From assembly GCA_009617715.1 (NCBI GenBank), contig VTFK01000057.1, positions 1,054,001 through 1,118,000 on the forward strand: 64,000 bases of DNA, written 5' to 3'. Of the stretch, positions 26,901 to 41,900 are shown piece after piece. Numbering within the stretch: the first letter of the stretch is position 1; each line of letters begins with the position of its first letter. This DNA comes from Plectrocnemia conspersa (lineage: Eukaryota > Arthropoda > Insecta > Trichoptera > Polycentropodidae). Position numbers and translations under genes: made by a program. The notes below the pieces were generated by a model. That model was not told the origin of the DNA, searched no databases, and saw nothing but the letters and a program-made list of their open reading frames with translations.

Positions 26901-29900
26901 ACTATTCCCGCAACTAAAAATAATTTTTCTTTTTCATAATTTTGGTGTAGAGCAAGTCCTCAAGAGTTAGTCAATTCTTGATCTAGAAAAAGTGCAGAGG
27001 ACTTTGTTTAATGTGTAGCTTTTTTGGAGGTATGTGCAGTATTTGTTATAGTATAAATACAGACAGCAGCGAAGATCTACGAGGGTAGTAAAATCTATGA
27101 AACCAAACGATTTGATCATTCAGACACTGATTTTAGTCACCAACTTTTAATTGATTAGCAGTAATTGTTGTACTGAACTTTAATGTCTTTGGATAGAGCT
27201 GCGTCTTGAAGCCTAAAACTGATTCTAGACAGTCGAAGTCAATCCCGAAAGAAAAGAGCGCCGCAAAGATAACCTTTGTATGCAAGTATTGAAGACCGGT
27301 CATTCAACGGGCCGCGGGCCTCGCATGACCTTCGCTGGCTGCCCTCGCTGACAGGCTGGACCGGCTTTCGATCGCAATCAGGGCGTATTTGAGTAGGTCC
27401 TCTTCGCCAAACCGAAAAGTGGAAGCGCATAGACTTAAGAGCAGGACGCGTCTTCGAATATTCTTCTAAAATGCACAATGAATTATTCATGCGAGGTATC
27501 AGCATGTTGTATGACAGATGAGCAATTTGCATCGTGTAGCGATGACCGACCAAGGACGAAATTGAGTCCTGAACCGTCTGCGAATAGCTGATGGGTTTGA
27601 TTGACACGCGAAACACTGTCAAGTGTCTTCCTCGATACACAATTGCTCGGGGGCATAACGATTGCGACGGGTCAGGACCTGATTTGAGTTGGAAGTAGGG
27701 TTCTCAATTATTCGTAGTTTTCAACTATTCGAATATTAAATAAATAATGGATGAGATATTGCCATATTCTGATATATTTGTGATTTTCCTCTCGATTTTT
27801 ATCGATACTAATTCATTAAATCAATTGTAAAAATCCTGTAAAATATTATTTAATTAAAAAATAATTATTTTAATTAATCATTGATTACTTTTATAAGTTT
27901 TTGAAATTTATGAAATATTCATGGCACAATGCTGTGCTAATTATTGATCAGTGAGGGCCTTTTAATTAGAGATGTCATTTCAGCTTTTTTGGAACACGAG
28001 AATTTAGATCAGCTGCGATTGAATTAATTCAGCAAAATTGATGAAACATTTTAGATACATAATTTTATTTAATAATGTTTGGAACGAATTTGATATACAT
28101 AATAATCGTATCAGTATCGGCGTTTGTTTTGTGTATATTAATTTATTTTTATCAATATTAATTTATTTTGTATAAAAAATAAACTAATATTGAATTGATT
28201 GAAATAAAATCTTTAATCTAATAAATAAAGTCTATAATTTCTCGTATTCTTATTTGTTTCTACTCATGTTTAAAGTAACATTAATTAAAATTAAGTTATA
28301 AATGTTTATGTAAATATTATAGAATATAAAAACATGTAAATACCGCATTAGTGCTTATAGTCCCAGATAATTTGGTCTGTGTTTTTTTAATTATTGACGT
28401 ACTTTTTTTTTTAATAAATTATGTGTTTTAAAAATTTGATACTTTTTTGTGTACTCTCAATAATATAAGCTATTAAAAAGCAATTATGTTTAGTTGTCAT
28501 AGCAATAAAAAAAAATTATTTACTTAAAAAAATAAAAGATAAATCAAGTTTGATGTAAAAAACAGTCATATTGTTTGCTGTAAAAAAACAGTCATACTGA
28601 TATAAATAAACATTTTGATTATATCGTTTACTACAACTTATCTTGAGTTGGTAACAGAAAAAAACATTGCATTATTTTACAATGAAAAATTTTTTTTTTC
28701 AAACATACATTTCACGCATTTTTTTAAAAATACTTATTGCTTATATTTAACGGCTATGTTTAGTGAAGCATAATTCGTGGACTATCTGTTTAAAAATATG
28801 TCTGAATCAAGGTAAAAATGTACAAAAAGTAGAGAGAATTGCGTGTATGCAATACCTGCTTTTATTTTCACTTCGCCAGCCATCCCTATAATAAAAAAAA
28901 AAAAGATGCTGGCAGGCCACGGCGGCGTGGTCATTTCTCTGTTACATAACATAATTAATGTCAGTAACTTTTCAAACTCATGTGCTTGACAGTATAATTA
29001 AATAATAATAAAAATGTGCATTTTGTTGCGCACGTATTTTATAAGTAATTCCCTATAAACTGTAGTTTTCCATAAAAAATGGTATTTATATATTTAAAAA
29101 GTCGCAAATTTTGTATATATATTTTTCTTTAACTGTTTTATAATATTATAATAAATATATATTGTTATATTCGTCTGCTATGTTCTACTTTTGAGGGTGA
29201 CACATTTCACATCTTGTCTTAAAGTAGATAGTTACAACGTTATCTATTCTCGTAGTAAATAAAAAATTCTCATATATAATAGTTGACCATCTCTGGATGA
29301 AGTCAGATTGCTTTAACTAAATGATAATTAGCAGCCGAATGAAGGGTCGAAATAGTGCCGCAAGAGCGTGTTTCTGGACAAAAAACTGAATTTCGAAACT
29401 ATACATTTACAATACGTGATGCTTATCAGTCGGAACCTTTTAGAAATATTCTATTACATCAACATATTTACGCGAATTCATTGAATCATATCTAACCGTT
29501 TATACATCCCAAAATGGATGTATAGACGGAATCTTTTTATATTTCAGTTCTTCGAATTTATCTTTGTATCCTTTTTTATAATAATAAATAAAGAATATTC
29601 CATCGTACTGAGAATCCATATTTGTTATGTACAATATAACATATATATAAATGTGTGCATGTATTGAGTAGTTTATAATATTACATTAACTATTTAGTTT
29701 AATAATAGTTATCATTATAGAGCCATAATGCCTTTAAAAATCATTTATAATATATTATTTCATCTATACCAGAGCTTCTTTCAATGTCCTCTATATCCAA
29801 AAGAACAGAAAAAAAATCAAAAGGGGAATATCTGAAGATGTTGTTTTTGGCTAAAAATATACGAATTAATAGTGAACTCTGAGCCAGTATGTTATCTTGC

Positions 29901-32900
29901 TGCAAAATCCATTTGTTTGCCCACAATTCTAGTCGTTTCTTGATTAGACTGTCTCACGCAAACAACGTAAAACTTTAAAGTACAACGCCTTATTAACCGT
30001 ACAACTTAGTGATAATAATTATTAGTTAAATCGAATAAAAAACAATAAGAAGAATCTTTACAATCGATTCAACTTGACGTTATTTTTTTGTGGGCGCTTC
30101 TATTGAGACAAAGAGATATTTATTTCGATATCATATCTCATTCACGATTCGTCGCCTGTTTTGAGGCGTTGAAGCAATTTCGGATCATCAAAGACTTCAT
30201 TCAATAGTTGCTAGGCAATTAGGTCATGGAAGATTTTTTTTTTCTATGCACATGATTTTACCTTCAAGCGGCGATTGTAGTACATATAACATTTTGTATC
30301 GACGGTCCGATTATAATACACCTATTAACAGTGGACTACCTTTTTTTAGAATCACTAATTATAATCAGGATCATTAGGGACAATTTCCTTATCAAATTTT
30401 ACAGATTTTCTTTAGCTTCGATTTAAAATGACGATCTCTATTTGCATTTGCATTCGATTTTTAAAATGGCCTTGAAAACTTTTCCTTTTTGTATCTCCTC
30501 TTCTATGCTTTCTTTATTTTTATATATATACTATGTTGGATAATTATTCTAGTTTGTTTCATAGATTACCACAAAAAATACACTGCAATATTATTCTGTC
30601 AAATGGTATAAATAACGTATAGATATGTATATCCATCAGAGGTCCAACAATGATTTATTGCATCAATTTCAATTTAAAATTACAGCAATACTCCAAACTA
30701 GTTCAGTAGATTCTGTATATATTTAAATTTTATTTAGAACTGTTTTTCAATACGTGCCTATGCATTCACTCAGAATTAATCTCCTATTAACATATACAGT
30801 CACGTATGAATATCAACATAAAATATGTATAGCATTAATGGCAAGACATGTCGATATCTTATGAACCGTAAACAAATTTATTTATATATGATACATTTAT
30901 AATATTTCAACTTATGAAAGCCTTTGTCCATCCCTCCTTTGAAAATGTTTGTCGTTCACAATCAAATTTTGTTAATAGATTTTTTACGATAAGCAGTCGG
31001 CTTTAGACAACTGTGCAATAATTGGTTGTCACTTTAATTCGGTCAATCTGGGAATTAAATTATCACACCGTATAATTGTCTTAATATTTATATAGATTAC
31101 CATAACAGATAACTCCTTCTATCTAATAAAACTATGAACTTTCTTTGAACTCCTACATTCAAAACAAGCGACCAGTCCCCCATAACACTTATGTTTATCA
31201 GTTCTGACGTGTCTTAATTAGCCACTAGTCATTCTCATACATTGGATCACTCGACTGCGCCACTACAGTCCATTATGGTCTATTACGATACTTTATTTTT
31301 ACATTCACCATAACGTTACGACCGATCATTTAATTTATGAAAACATGGTATCCAGAATTAAACTCGTCTCGCCGCAGCTGATCCATATAGTTCAAATGAG
31401 ATTTATTACCAAAGTTTTAATGGAATCCATGTGTTTATTATAAATGTACTTTTGATTGCCATATGCGATTAGGGAAGAATTATATAGGTTCAACGAAAGA
31501 TACAATAATATTGTTCAGAACTTAAATGTAACGTTATTATTTAATCGCTATAATAAACGAGATTCATCCTTGTCACACAAAAGGACAAATACAAACTTAA
31601 TTCAGTCTCTAATTAATGGAGGGTAATGTCCTCTGAAAGCATAGCTATCTAGATTATTTATATGACTGTTCTTTTTGTGTTTATGAAGATCACTTAACGC
31701 AAAGGATATACATTTGGAGTAAGCAGAGGATTAAATATTATTATGTAATTTTATAATATTAAGATTTTAAACGATAGGTATAAATTGCTGCTTGAAGAAT
31801 AGAAATCGAATTCAAGACAAAACGTATTTCATATCCTTTGCGAAGATTTACTACTGTCATATCTATCTCCATATAAATTAATAATACATTTAAAGTTCTC
31901 AATTTGTTACGATCTCTTCTGTCTCTTCCTTGTATCATATTTTTTCCAATATTAAAGTTAGTTGCTGAAGCATGGACCTGTTATGCGTTTCGTCCACGTG
32001 ATCCGATAAAATTCATCTTAAATGAACCTGTCACGTTTTTTTCTTTCGCTCTTATGAACCTTTTCTATAGTAAATATTTATTCACCAGATGTATTGTTTT
32101 TGTTAATATTGAACGATGGATTTATATGTGGAGCGATGGACCAGTGAGACATCTGTCAATATATATTTTATTGCATGAATTATTATGTATACGCAGATAT
32201 AATTCATGTGTCAGTATCAGGTGGCGATGTCAAATGCAAAGTTCTGGCATTGGTAGAGCAGAGTATACGTACCAGAAGCCTTGAAAAGTTTATGTGGATA
32301 CCTCTCAGAATGCACAGGTGTGTATCAAAGTAAATCGCTACTAATTGCGATAGGGGTTATTTAAACTAATTAGGCCGTCTTGTATTTCTACCGGGTGATT
32401 CTCCATAAACAAAACCATTGTGGTCGATTCACGGTGGCCATAAAAAACTATTTATTGAGCAAAACAATGCTCGTTTTGATGATATCACAATACATTCTAT
32501 AAATACAATACTTATTGCTTAGTGGTAACAAACGGTTATAGAAGTTTTGGTTTAACTGTGTTATGGTCATTGTCTTCGTTTGTGATGTGGTCATGCTTTG
32601 TTTGTAAAGCGCCTTTGTTTAAATAATAGAAGTCATTGTTTTTTTATATTTTTATTAAGTATTCAATTACTTCAAAATTGTTAAAAGCTTCTGCTTTTTG
32701 ACTTTAAATTATTATTTACCAACTAAATATATCACTTTAGGTTTCCTACTCTGTAGAGCATGGTTTCCCAAACTATGTTCCGCGGAACACTGGTGTTCCG
32801 CGAATCCAAAATATGTGTTCCATGGAGCCTAAATAGATATTTCACAAAAATTTGGAGTAAATTAAAAGAATGAACATATTCAACATCATAATGAAGGCGA

Positions 32901-35900
32901 AGATTTTAGTACCTTAGTAGAAGTTGGGTACAGCAAAATAAGCTAAGTGTTCCGCCAAAATTTTCGGATTTACGAAGTGTTCCGTCGCTCAAAAAGTTTG
33001 GGAAACCCTGCTGTAGAGAATCATGTGTTGTATAATTTGTGTTTTCTATATAATAAGCAATCCTGTCTGTTATTATTTTATACTTGTATTTTTTTATATT
33101 TTGCTAAAATAAATTTGATATTTTATAATAAAGTTTGAAATTTTTCAATATTTGAATCCCTTTTATATTGATTTCTTAAGATAATCCACGTTTAAAGCAA
33201 AAAACACTATTAAAAAGATACTCAAGACCATGAGCGTACGGTGAGATACATTCCCTTTCGCTCGCTTGCGTGTTAAGTGACGAGAGTGAATGAGAAAAAG
33301 TGGGCGTGCGGAACGCATTTAACGCACGCCCTTATCTCTCACTCACTCTCGTCACTTAACACTCGACCGAGTGAAAGGGAATGTATCTCACCGTACGCGC
33401 CTGCTCAATACGCGACTTATAAACGGAATATAACTGCTTTGTTTTTATCCTACCGACATTATTTTTTTTCTAAAAATGGACCTCGCAATAATTTCAACTA
33501 TGTTCATTAGCCCGCCTGATTCACCACCTTTTTTAAAACTGGCGGCTATTCAAATAAATATTAATTCGTAGCCGCATTAAAAATCTCGAAAAACAGTAAA
33601 AAGAAACAAAATGTTTTTAAATCGAAATTAAAATAAAATTAAAATCTAAAAAAAATGTTTTTTTTTGTTGTTGAAAAATGTGGGATGTCAGTTTTATGTT
33701 GTCAGATGGTCAGCATAATAATACATGGTCATTATCAAGTGTTTTAGGGCCAATTTGTTCGGTTGGGCTCGCAACATTGTCAAATGGTAACACAAAAGGC
33801 AAGCGTTCGTCGCTCAAAATACATTCTCGTCCTAATTACAATTAAATAAAATTCGTTGAGAGTTATTCATGGTGTGTTCACTGTTCTGACCAACTCTCGC
33901 TCGCACCTAACCTGTCCAACAATTTAGGTGCGAGCGAGATATTTTATAAGATATTTTTAAAATAAATAATTTATTGCCCATTTATAATATTTTTTTGTTC
34001 ACATGATCGTCTCATATTTTTTTTTCTGACTATATGGTATTTTTATTCTAACCATTTGTTATTTATTCTGACCCTGAATAATATAATTATGACATTTCAT
34101 TATTTCAATTCTAATCGTCCAAAATTTTTATTCTGACTGTGCTATTTTAATTCTAGCAATTAGATAATTAATCTGATCCTGAATAATATAATTATGACTA
34201 GGTTGTTAATAAAATTTGGACCCAAAGTTGTTTTAATTTGTTGCCCTTTAAAACTTGCGTTTAACGATTCTCATTTGATTAAACATGACATGATTTATTA
34301 TAGAAAATGGGTATAGTTTTAAATATGTTTGGTAATAAAATAAAAATATTTATAAAATAAATTTGTGCACGGGTGTACTCTTGGCAATGGCGGGCGCTAT
34401 GCATTGACAGCGTTAAAAAATGTTACATTAATAGGATCATATAACAATAGATTAATCTATTATAAAATGTGGTATCATATTATTAAGACTTTTTCACGGA
34501 AAAAATATGTAAAAACATTTTAAAAACCACTGGTGTAGAAATGTTTTGATAGTACACATGTGATATGAAAACAAATATTATATATATAAAAACACCTCAT
34601 GTAGCATTTTTTTTTTTACCAGGAACTGAAATACATGATCTTTTCAGTCCAATCCAATCCGACCCAATTGATATTTTCTCATGTGGCATCTGTTTCCCTC
34701 AAATTTAAGTCATTTCGTTCTGTCAACAAAAAGTCAATATCACGTATATATGTGTTCTTTAATAGGTTTTCAGTGAAAATTGTTTTATTTTCATCTAAAT
34801 TAGTTATTTAACATTTGGATTAACTGTAATCAGATTAGACTAAGTAAATGTAGATCAAAGAACCGTTCTATATTTATGCAAAATGTTCAGTTTGTGTTTT
34901 TTCTTCTGCTTAAACCTTTTTGATTTATCTTTTCTATTTAGTTAGTTCAATAGGAATTTGCTCTAACCAATTATGAAAACAAGGTAAACCTGATTAGTAG
35001 TTAATCTTTCTTGTAATTGCTATCTTATAGCCTCGATAAACTCGTACAGGAAAAATGGTAGATGGATTTTGAACTTTAAACTGCTTTTTTAGGCATGCGG
35101 TCATATCAAACCCATACAACCAAAGCTTAGTTTATTATGTAACCAAGTCGTAGCTAGTTCAACAATTGAACACGCGCTCTTCGTATATGGTGTCTGACGT
35201 GTTTATGACTTCTTGCCTATAAACCATACGTGAGAATGACTGGTTTTCATCTCACTTGCATAAACACCTCTAGAAGAGTATACCATTAGTGTGCAAGAAA
35301 CTTGTTTGCATCGTTATATCAACGTATAGATACATTCACGTATACCTATATAATATAATTGATTAGAAAGGACTTGACAGAGAACTTGCAGCGATTATCT
35401 CACGATTGTTGCACGCGTCTGCGTGTTTCAATTGAATTGTAAGCAACGCGATGATTATTCGTTATTAGCTTATTATATATCTAAAAATAATATCATTGTT
35501 AGTAGGATGAATAGGAAAATCTACGAATGAGTTTGAACCATGTTTCAATAAGGAGTGTTGTACAAAATAATGTATTTTTAAGCTTCAAAGTTAGAAATGA
35601 CAACTACGCAAAAAATATTGATAACCGCAACATTACAATATCAATATCAACCATTGTCTCATTATACACAATCTTTAAATTTATGAGTATACTGTGTTTT
35701 ACTCGTTATTCTTCAATTATCACACCTATCAATGAGAACTTATTTTTAACGCCGATTGTTCAATTAAAGTGACTCGTTCTCGAAACCATCTCAAAGTCAG
35801 AGGTCGCTAAAGAGATAATTCGTCACTTAGATCCCATTATGACGTCATTGACAATATGTTATTGTTTTTAATTTAAGATCCATTCTCGAGTTCAATTCAT

Positions 35901-38900
35901 TGCCAACGATTTGACCGCGGTTAACCACTTTTGTGACCAGGATTAGACCGATTCTGAAAATAGGGTCTAATAAAATGTATAATTGACGCAATGATTCACC
36001 AATCCAGTGCGAGTGTTTAATTCATTCCCCAATGAAAATGTTTTTTTATATTTTTGATGAACGATGTGTAATCTGATGATAAGGATCATATTCTTTTTTT
36101 ATTAGATCGCGTTAGCTGTGGTTTTTCAACTGTAACCATATCACCACATACTTTATTGTATTACTACTATCTACTCAATTTCAGTTTTATCTTTTTTTAA
36201 TGTCATCATATTTTATTTCAGACCAAGAAAGCAAATGCGGACCAGCTGAGTATAGATGTAACGATGGCAGATGCATTGAAATAAGGCAGTGTTCTTCACT
36301 ACAGAATTGCGACGATGTTTGCCGTAAGTAAATTTATTATCTTAGAAATATAAAATTATGTTTTTAAAATAAACTAGCTGTCTTATCTTAACTTGTTTTA
36401 TTTTATTCTATTTTTCACTTAATTCCTAAATTTACTGTTTTACATTAGGTGATTTAATGTTTAATTGCTATATTTGTAAAATATAATAAAATTTATTTTT
36501 ATATTATTTAGTAAGTGGAAATTTCAGTACTATATATGTATTGAAAACGTAAATTTTCGAATCGTCTCGAAGATCGGGTTGAATTCAGGTAACTGTTTTG
36601 CTGGACCTATTCGACGGTTTAAGTGTAAAGCAGTTTAAAACTCGATGATTCGGGGTGCGAAACTATTTGTTGTGTAATAAATAACTAGTTAGACGTAAAA
36701 GGTATCGAATGTACATATATTCCTTGATTTCATTTTTTGGTCATTCCTGCGACATATAATAAAATTTGAGGGCACGATAAATGCTGTAGTTTTTATTATA
36801 TCGACATGATTTTTTTAAATCTCGGCTAAGTTCGTTAGCCAGTCTAATCCGCCATATTGTTGCAAATGGCGACTATTAAATAAAAATACAAAATCGTAAC
36901 TCTGTTAAAATACCTAGAAAAAAAAGTAGAGGCCCAAATTATTTATTTTACATTTTTTTGTAATTTATCCGGATTTTTTTAGATATTATAACAGCCGTAG
37001 TTTTAATAATATTCACATAAAACTTGTTCTAAAAATAGATCTTTTAAATATCTCAGCTACATTTGTTAGACAGTTTCAATATGGCAGCTATTCAAAACAA
37101 TAAAAAAAAACGTAACTTTGTTTAAAAAAAGAGGTTAAAAACATTTAAAAATTTTAAAAATAAAAATATTTTGTGAGATACATATAACAAATGATCTGCT
37201 AAATTGTTTCAAAATAATGCCTATTAAAAAATAAAATTTAAACAAAAAAATTTTTAAATAAGTTTGAAAAAAATCTTAGAATAAAATGTAATAAAGTCAA
37301 AAACATTATATAGTAGATAATAAAATAATATGAAAAAATAAAATAAAATCCTACTTTTTGTATGCAATTTTATATACAAAATTAGATCTAATTCCTGAGG
37401 GTTTTTGCCAGACAAAATTTTTGCAAATACTTTTTTTCATATAACGCCGACGAGACAGGACACAAACATATCAATTAGTATTATAAGCTTTTAGCAAGTC
37501 CTTGTGACTAATTTCGTCGCAACGATCACGGATGATACTACTAGTATATTTTGCTAATTTTTTCGTATTTATAATACTAAGATTTCCATAAAAAATACGC
37601 CATTCGATTACTAGCTAAACTTATTTTTTTAAATGTCAATAACTCAAGAACTGACAAGTTTTTGAAAGAAGGTCATTAACAAAAATACGTGGAGTTTTTT
37701 TTTAATATAAATAAAAAAAACGTTGAGGTTAAATTGGCTGCGCAAAGCAAAATTTTATATTTCACTTTTATACTATCCTAAATAAATGTTGATATTGAAT
37801 TGGCCGAGCAGTGCTATATTTCAGACGATTTATTCTTAAAATGTAATTAGCAACTAAAAATTAATTTAAAATATCAAAATGGTTTTGAACGTGGAGCAAT
37901 TTTTTTTATTAAAATTGCACTGTAACTACAGAAAATTCGGTTCATGACGGTCTCTGACTCTGGCTTTTTGAGGCTCGCGCGATTACTGTGATAATTTGAG
38001 ATCAACAATTCCCAGAAGTTAGTTTTTAGAAATATAATTTAACCATTTCTGTCGTATTTTTGCCAAATTGTGAAAAAAATACAGCGAATTTGAAAAATGC
38101 TAAGCTAAATTTCTAGATTATGTACTAAAATTTGTTTATATTAATTTTATAAAATAATAATAATTAGACATATTCAGTAACCCCCCCCCCCCAATAGCAC
38201 GGTAAGTTGTGTAGTTAGGGGACTAGAAAATAATCATACATTTTTTCAATATGGACGTACGAATCAGGTGCGTGTTGTAAGATATCCTCCCTTTGGTTCG
38301 CTCACACATAAAGTAACTGGCACTCAAATAGCACGTTCCCAATTTACCGTGTTATTGGGGAGTCTACTGTATTTCTTTCACTATTCGAATATATATGTAT
38401 ATAAAATATTATTAACTTATTTTTTTTTGTTCATACAAATTAGGAAACTCCACCAGTTGCATTCAAGACAATCAATTCGAATGCACTCTCACAAAGAAAT
38501 GCATCCCAAATGGATGGGTCTGCGATGGAGACGTAGATTGTGGTATACACGAGAAATACGGCGAAGATAAGTCCGATGAAGCACCAAACAGATGTTATTA
38601 TCTCTCCTTTATTTACTTAATATCATTCAATACTTTGCTGTATCATATTTACATCGATATATGTTTAGGTCTCGTTGGAGTAAAATGTCAACCAAACGAA
38701 GAACATTGCAATGATAAGCTCACGTGTCTTCCCATTGAAATGTTTTGCGATAATCACGGAAACTGTCCGGACAATAGCGACGAATGGGATTTTTGCAGTC
38801 AGTTCTATTTCTATTTTTTTTTTTTATTCAATCTCGATCTAATATATATATATAATATCAATGTTTTTTAGGAAATGTCAAGTTTTCTTGCAATAACACA

Positions 38901-41900
38901 AAATGTGATCACGGATGTAGACCTACCGTAGCAGGTCCTAAATGCTTCTGCCCCCAAGGAGAGTCTCCAGAAGGTGAAAAGTGCGTCGGTAAGTCTGCCC
39001 ACATGGAAATGAATTACATAACCTGATATCAATGTTTGTTATGATGTAAATATTTATTTTAGATATGGATGAATGTATGTTTGACTCTAAATGCGATCAA
39101 TTATGTCAAAATACCGTCGGATCTTACAAGTGTTCGTGTGTTGAGGGCTATCAATTATACAACATGTCATACTGCAATGCAATCAATGGTAAGATAGGTG
39201 TAATATTCATTGATTTTTATGTATGAGATACTAAGTTAATAAATATTTTTATTCATCTTATATAGATCCTGTAGATGAAGAACCTTCAATTATTTTCTCC
39301 ACTCAGAGGGATATAAGAAGAATAAAACTCGACGGCACACCATGGAGCGGAAACTCAACTTTGAAATTGCTTAACTCGCATGCTTTGGAGTTCAATTTCG
39401 AAAATAGGTTCGTACAATTATTTTTAAATATAATATATATAGCCAGAAGGTCTTATTTTATCTATTTTTTCTTTCAGATCCATCTGCTATATTTATAATA
39501 AGGTTACAAAATCATCGTTTTGCTGTTCGAGTATTGACGATTTGAATGAAAAGTGGTATATGCCTTCGCCATCATTATTTCCTGAATTAGAATGTAAGTT
39601 TTTTAGCAAAATCACACCTGTTGAAAAATATATTAATTAAATTTGAAAATATTATTGTTGTATTTTTTAAATCATTATTATTTATTTTACCTCTTTCAGC
39701 TATTCATCAAATATCATTAGACTGGGTGTCGGGAAATTGGTATTTTTTAGACGATCACAAGGAAATTATCTTAATATGCAATAGTACTTTAGAAGTCTGT
39801 GATATTTTGTTAGAAGTAGATCTGAGCAAACCTAGAGGAATTGCACTCGATCCGACTCGAGGGTAAGGTTAACCTTACGCAATAGTCTAATGATTTATAT
39901 GTTTTTAATATATTTTTTGTAATATAGAGTGATGTTCTTCACCAAATGGGGTTATTCCGCACCAACTTTGGAACGTTGCGACTTAAACGGTTCTAACCGG
40001 GAAGAAATTGTAACATGGAAGATTGTATATCCGTACGGAGTCACCGTAGACATTCCGTCGGCTATGGTGTACTGGGTTGATACCTATCTGGACTTTGTCG
40101 AAAGAGTGGATTATTACGGCAAGAGTAGAAAAATCATAAAGCAAGGAAATTTAGCTCAAAATTTATATTCAGTGTCTATATTCGAATTGAATCTATTTGT
40201 GACTTCATGGCAGAATCAATCAATAATCAGATTGAACAATAGAAATGCAGACAACTATAAAGTTATACACTACAACATATCCAGGCCATATTCGGTACAT
40301 ATTTTTCATAGACAGAAACAGCCAATCGGTAACTATCTCCAGCATATTTGATTAATTATGTTCAAAATCGTGTTTTAATTGCCCATTTATGCTTTGATAC
40401 AGTTCAACATCCTTGTAAAACACATAATGGAGGTTGTATGCATTTGTGTATACCGGCGTATACAAATGACACAAAGAAGCCTTACGCAAACTGCATGTGT
40501 AAGCCTGGATTCCGTCTAAGAGGTCATGGAGAGTGTGTATGTAAGTGTACTTTCATTATAAAAGATATGGTTCACAATGAAATAAGAAGAACTATTAAAA
40601 ACTAATCAGCATCTTATTCCGATGTGAAACCTAGATAAAGTATTACATTCAATACTGATTTACAATTTAATCATTATATAGTAGAAAATCGATCTACGTT
40701 CTTAATATACGGAAAAGGTAAGCCGCCAATAATCAAAGCAATCGGCATTTCGCCAAATCAGAAGAATCAAATGATGATACCGATCACGGAAGTGGCGCAT
40801 CCGGCAGTCTTTGATTTTGATTACAAAGAACAATATATATACTTCTCGGATATAGAAAAGTACTATTAAATATAATAATTATATTTTTTATGTATAGATA
40901 TATACATATATTCAATACGCTTATGTAATTGCAGAAATATAATCCAAAGGCAGCAAATAAATGGACCCATTCGTGAAACTATACTATCGACCGACAAGCA
41001 CGGCGCGGCATCAATAAGAAACTGCGAAGGTCTCTCGATCGATTGGATCAGTCGCATTTTATATTGGAGCGACGAATCGTTGCATATAATCAGTGCCATG
41101 CCTCTGTCGAATTTTGATAAGAAGAAAACGCTGATTCATGACCCGTTTATGAATCCTAGATCGATTGTTGTAGATCCTAAAAGGGGTAAGAAATATTTTT
41201 GTATAGAACATTTATATTATTTTTAATAATACTTATTGGTTTTAGGATAATGTTTTGGTCAGAATGGCAAATCAATCCAGATTACACTGGAAAGATCGAA
41301 AAGGCGTGGTTAGACGGTACGAATAGAGAAGTCCTTGTTAATAAAGAACTCCATTGGCCGAATAGTCTCACAATCGATTACGATTTTGGATATTTGTATT
41401 GGTAAATAATCTTTGTCTATATCATCTTCGGCATGTACCCATATTCGAGCATTGTCAAATATTCATGTTTCAAGTAAACCAGAGCAAGGCTTCCGAGTTT
41501 TCGTTTTTTCTTCTCAACTGAAAAGACTCAAATTTTTTCAAAAAAATAATTAGAAGTATAAGGCTATTCGGAAATTAATGTCGTTTGTAAAGGAAACAAT
41601 AAAATGCTGTTTTTTTTATTATTGATAAATTTTTCAGAAAAAGAATTGCCCTCATTAGATAAAACTTTAAGCCCGCTCTTTTAACTTTTTTATACCTTTG
41701 TAAAATTTCCGGTTTTGGAATCAAAATAGTCGAAGTCACATTAAAAATTTGTTTTCAAAAATTGTAAAAACGAGCGATGTTCACTTGTTTGACTGAAAAC
41801 GTACGATGTCCGTGTCGGTTTCTATTTTTTATTATTTTTATTTTAAAATTTTTTTTTTTCATTTTGTTATTATTTTTATATATCGTTTTTAATAGTTTTT

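Noticed and set aside
31904..32284. Plus-strand frame of 126 codons
   Set aside because: Begins without ATG, has no motif, and has no support from splice sites.
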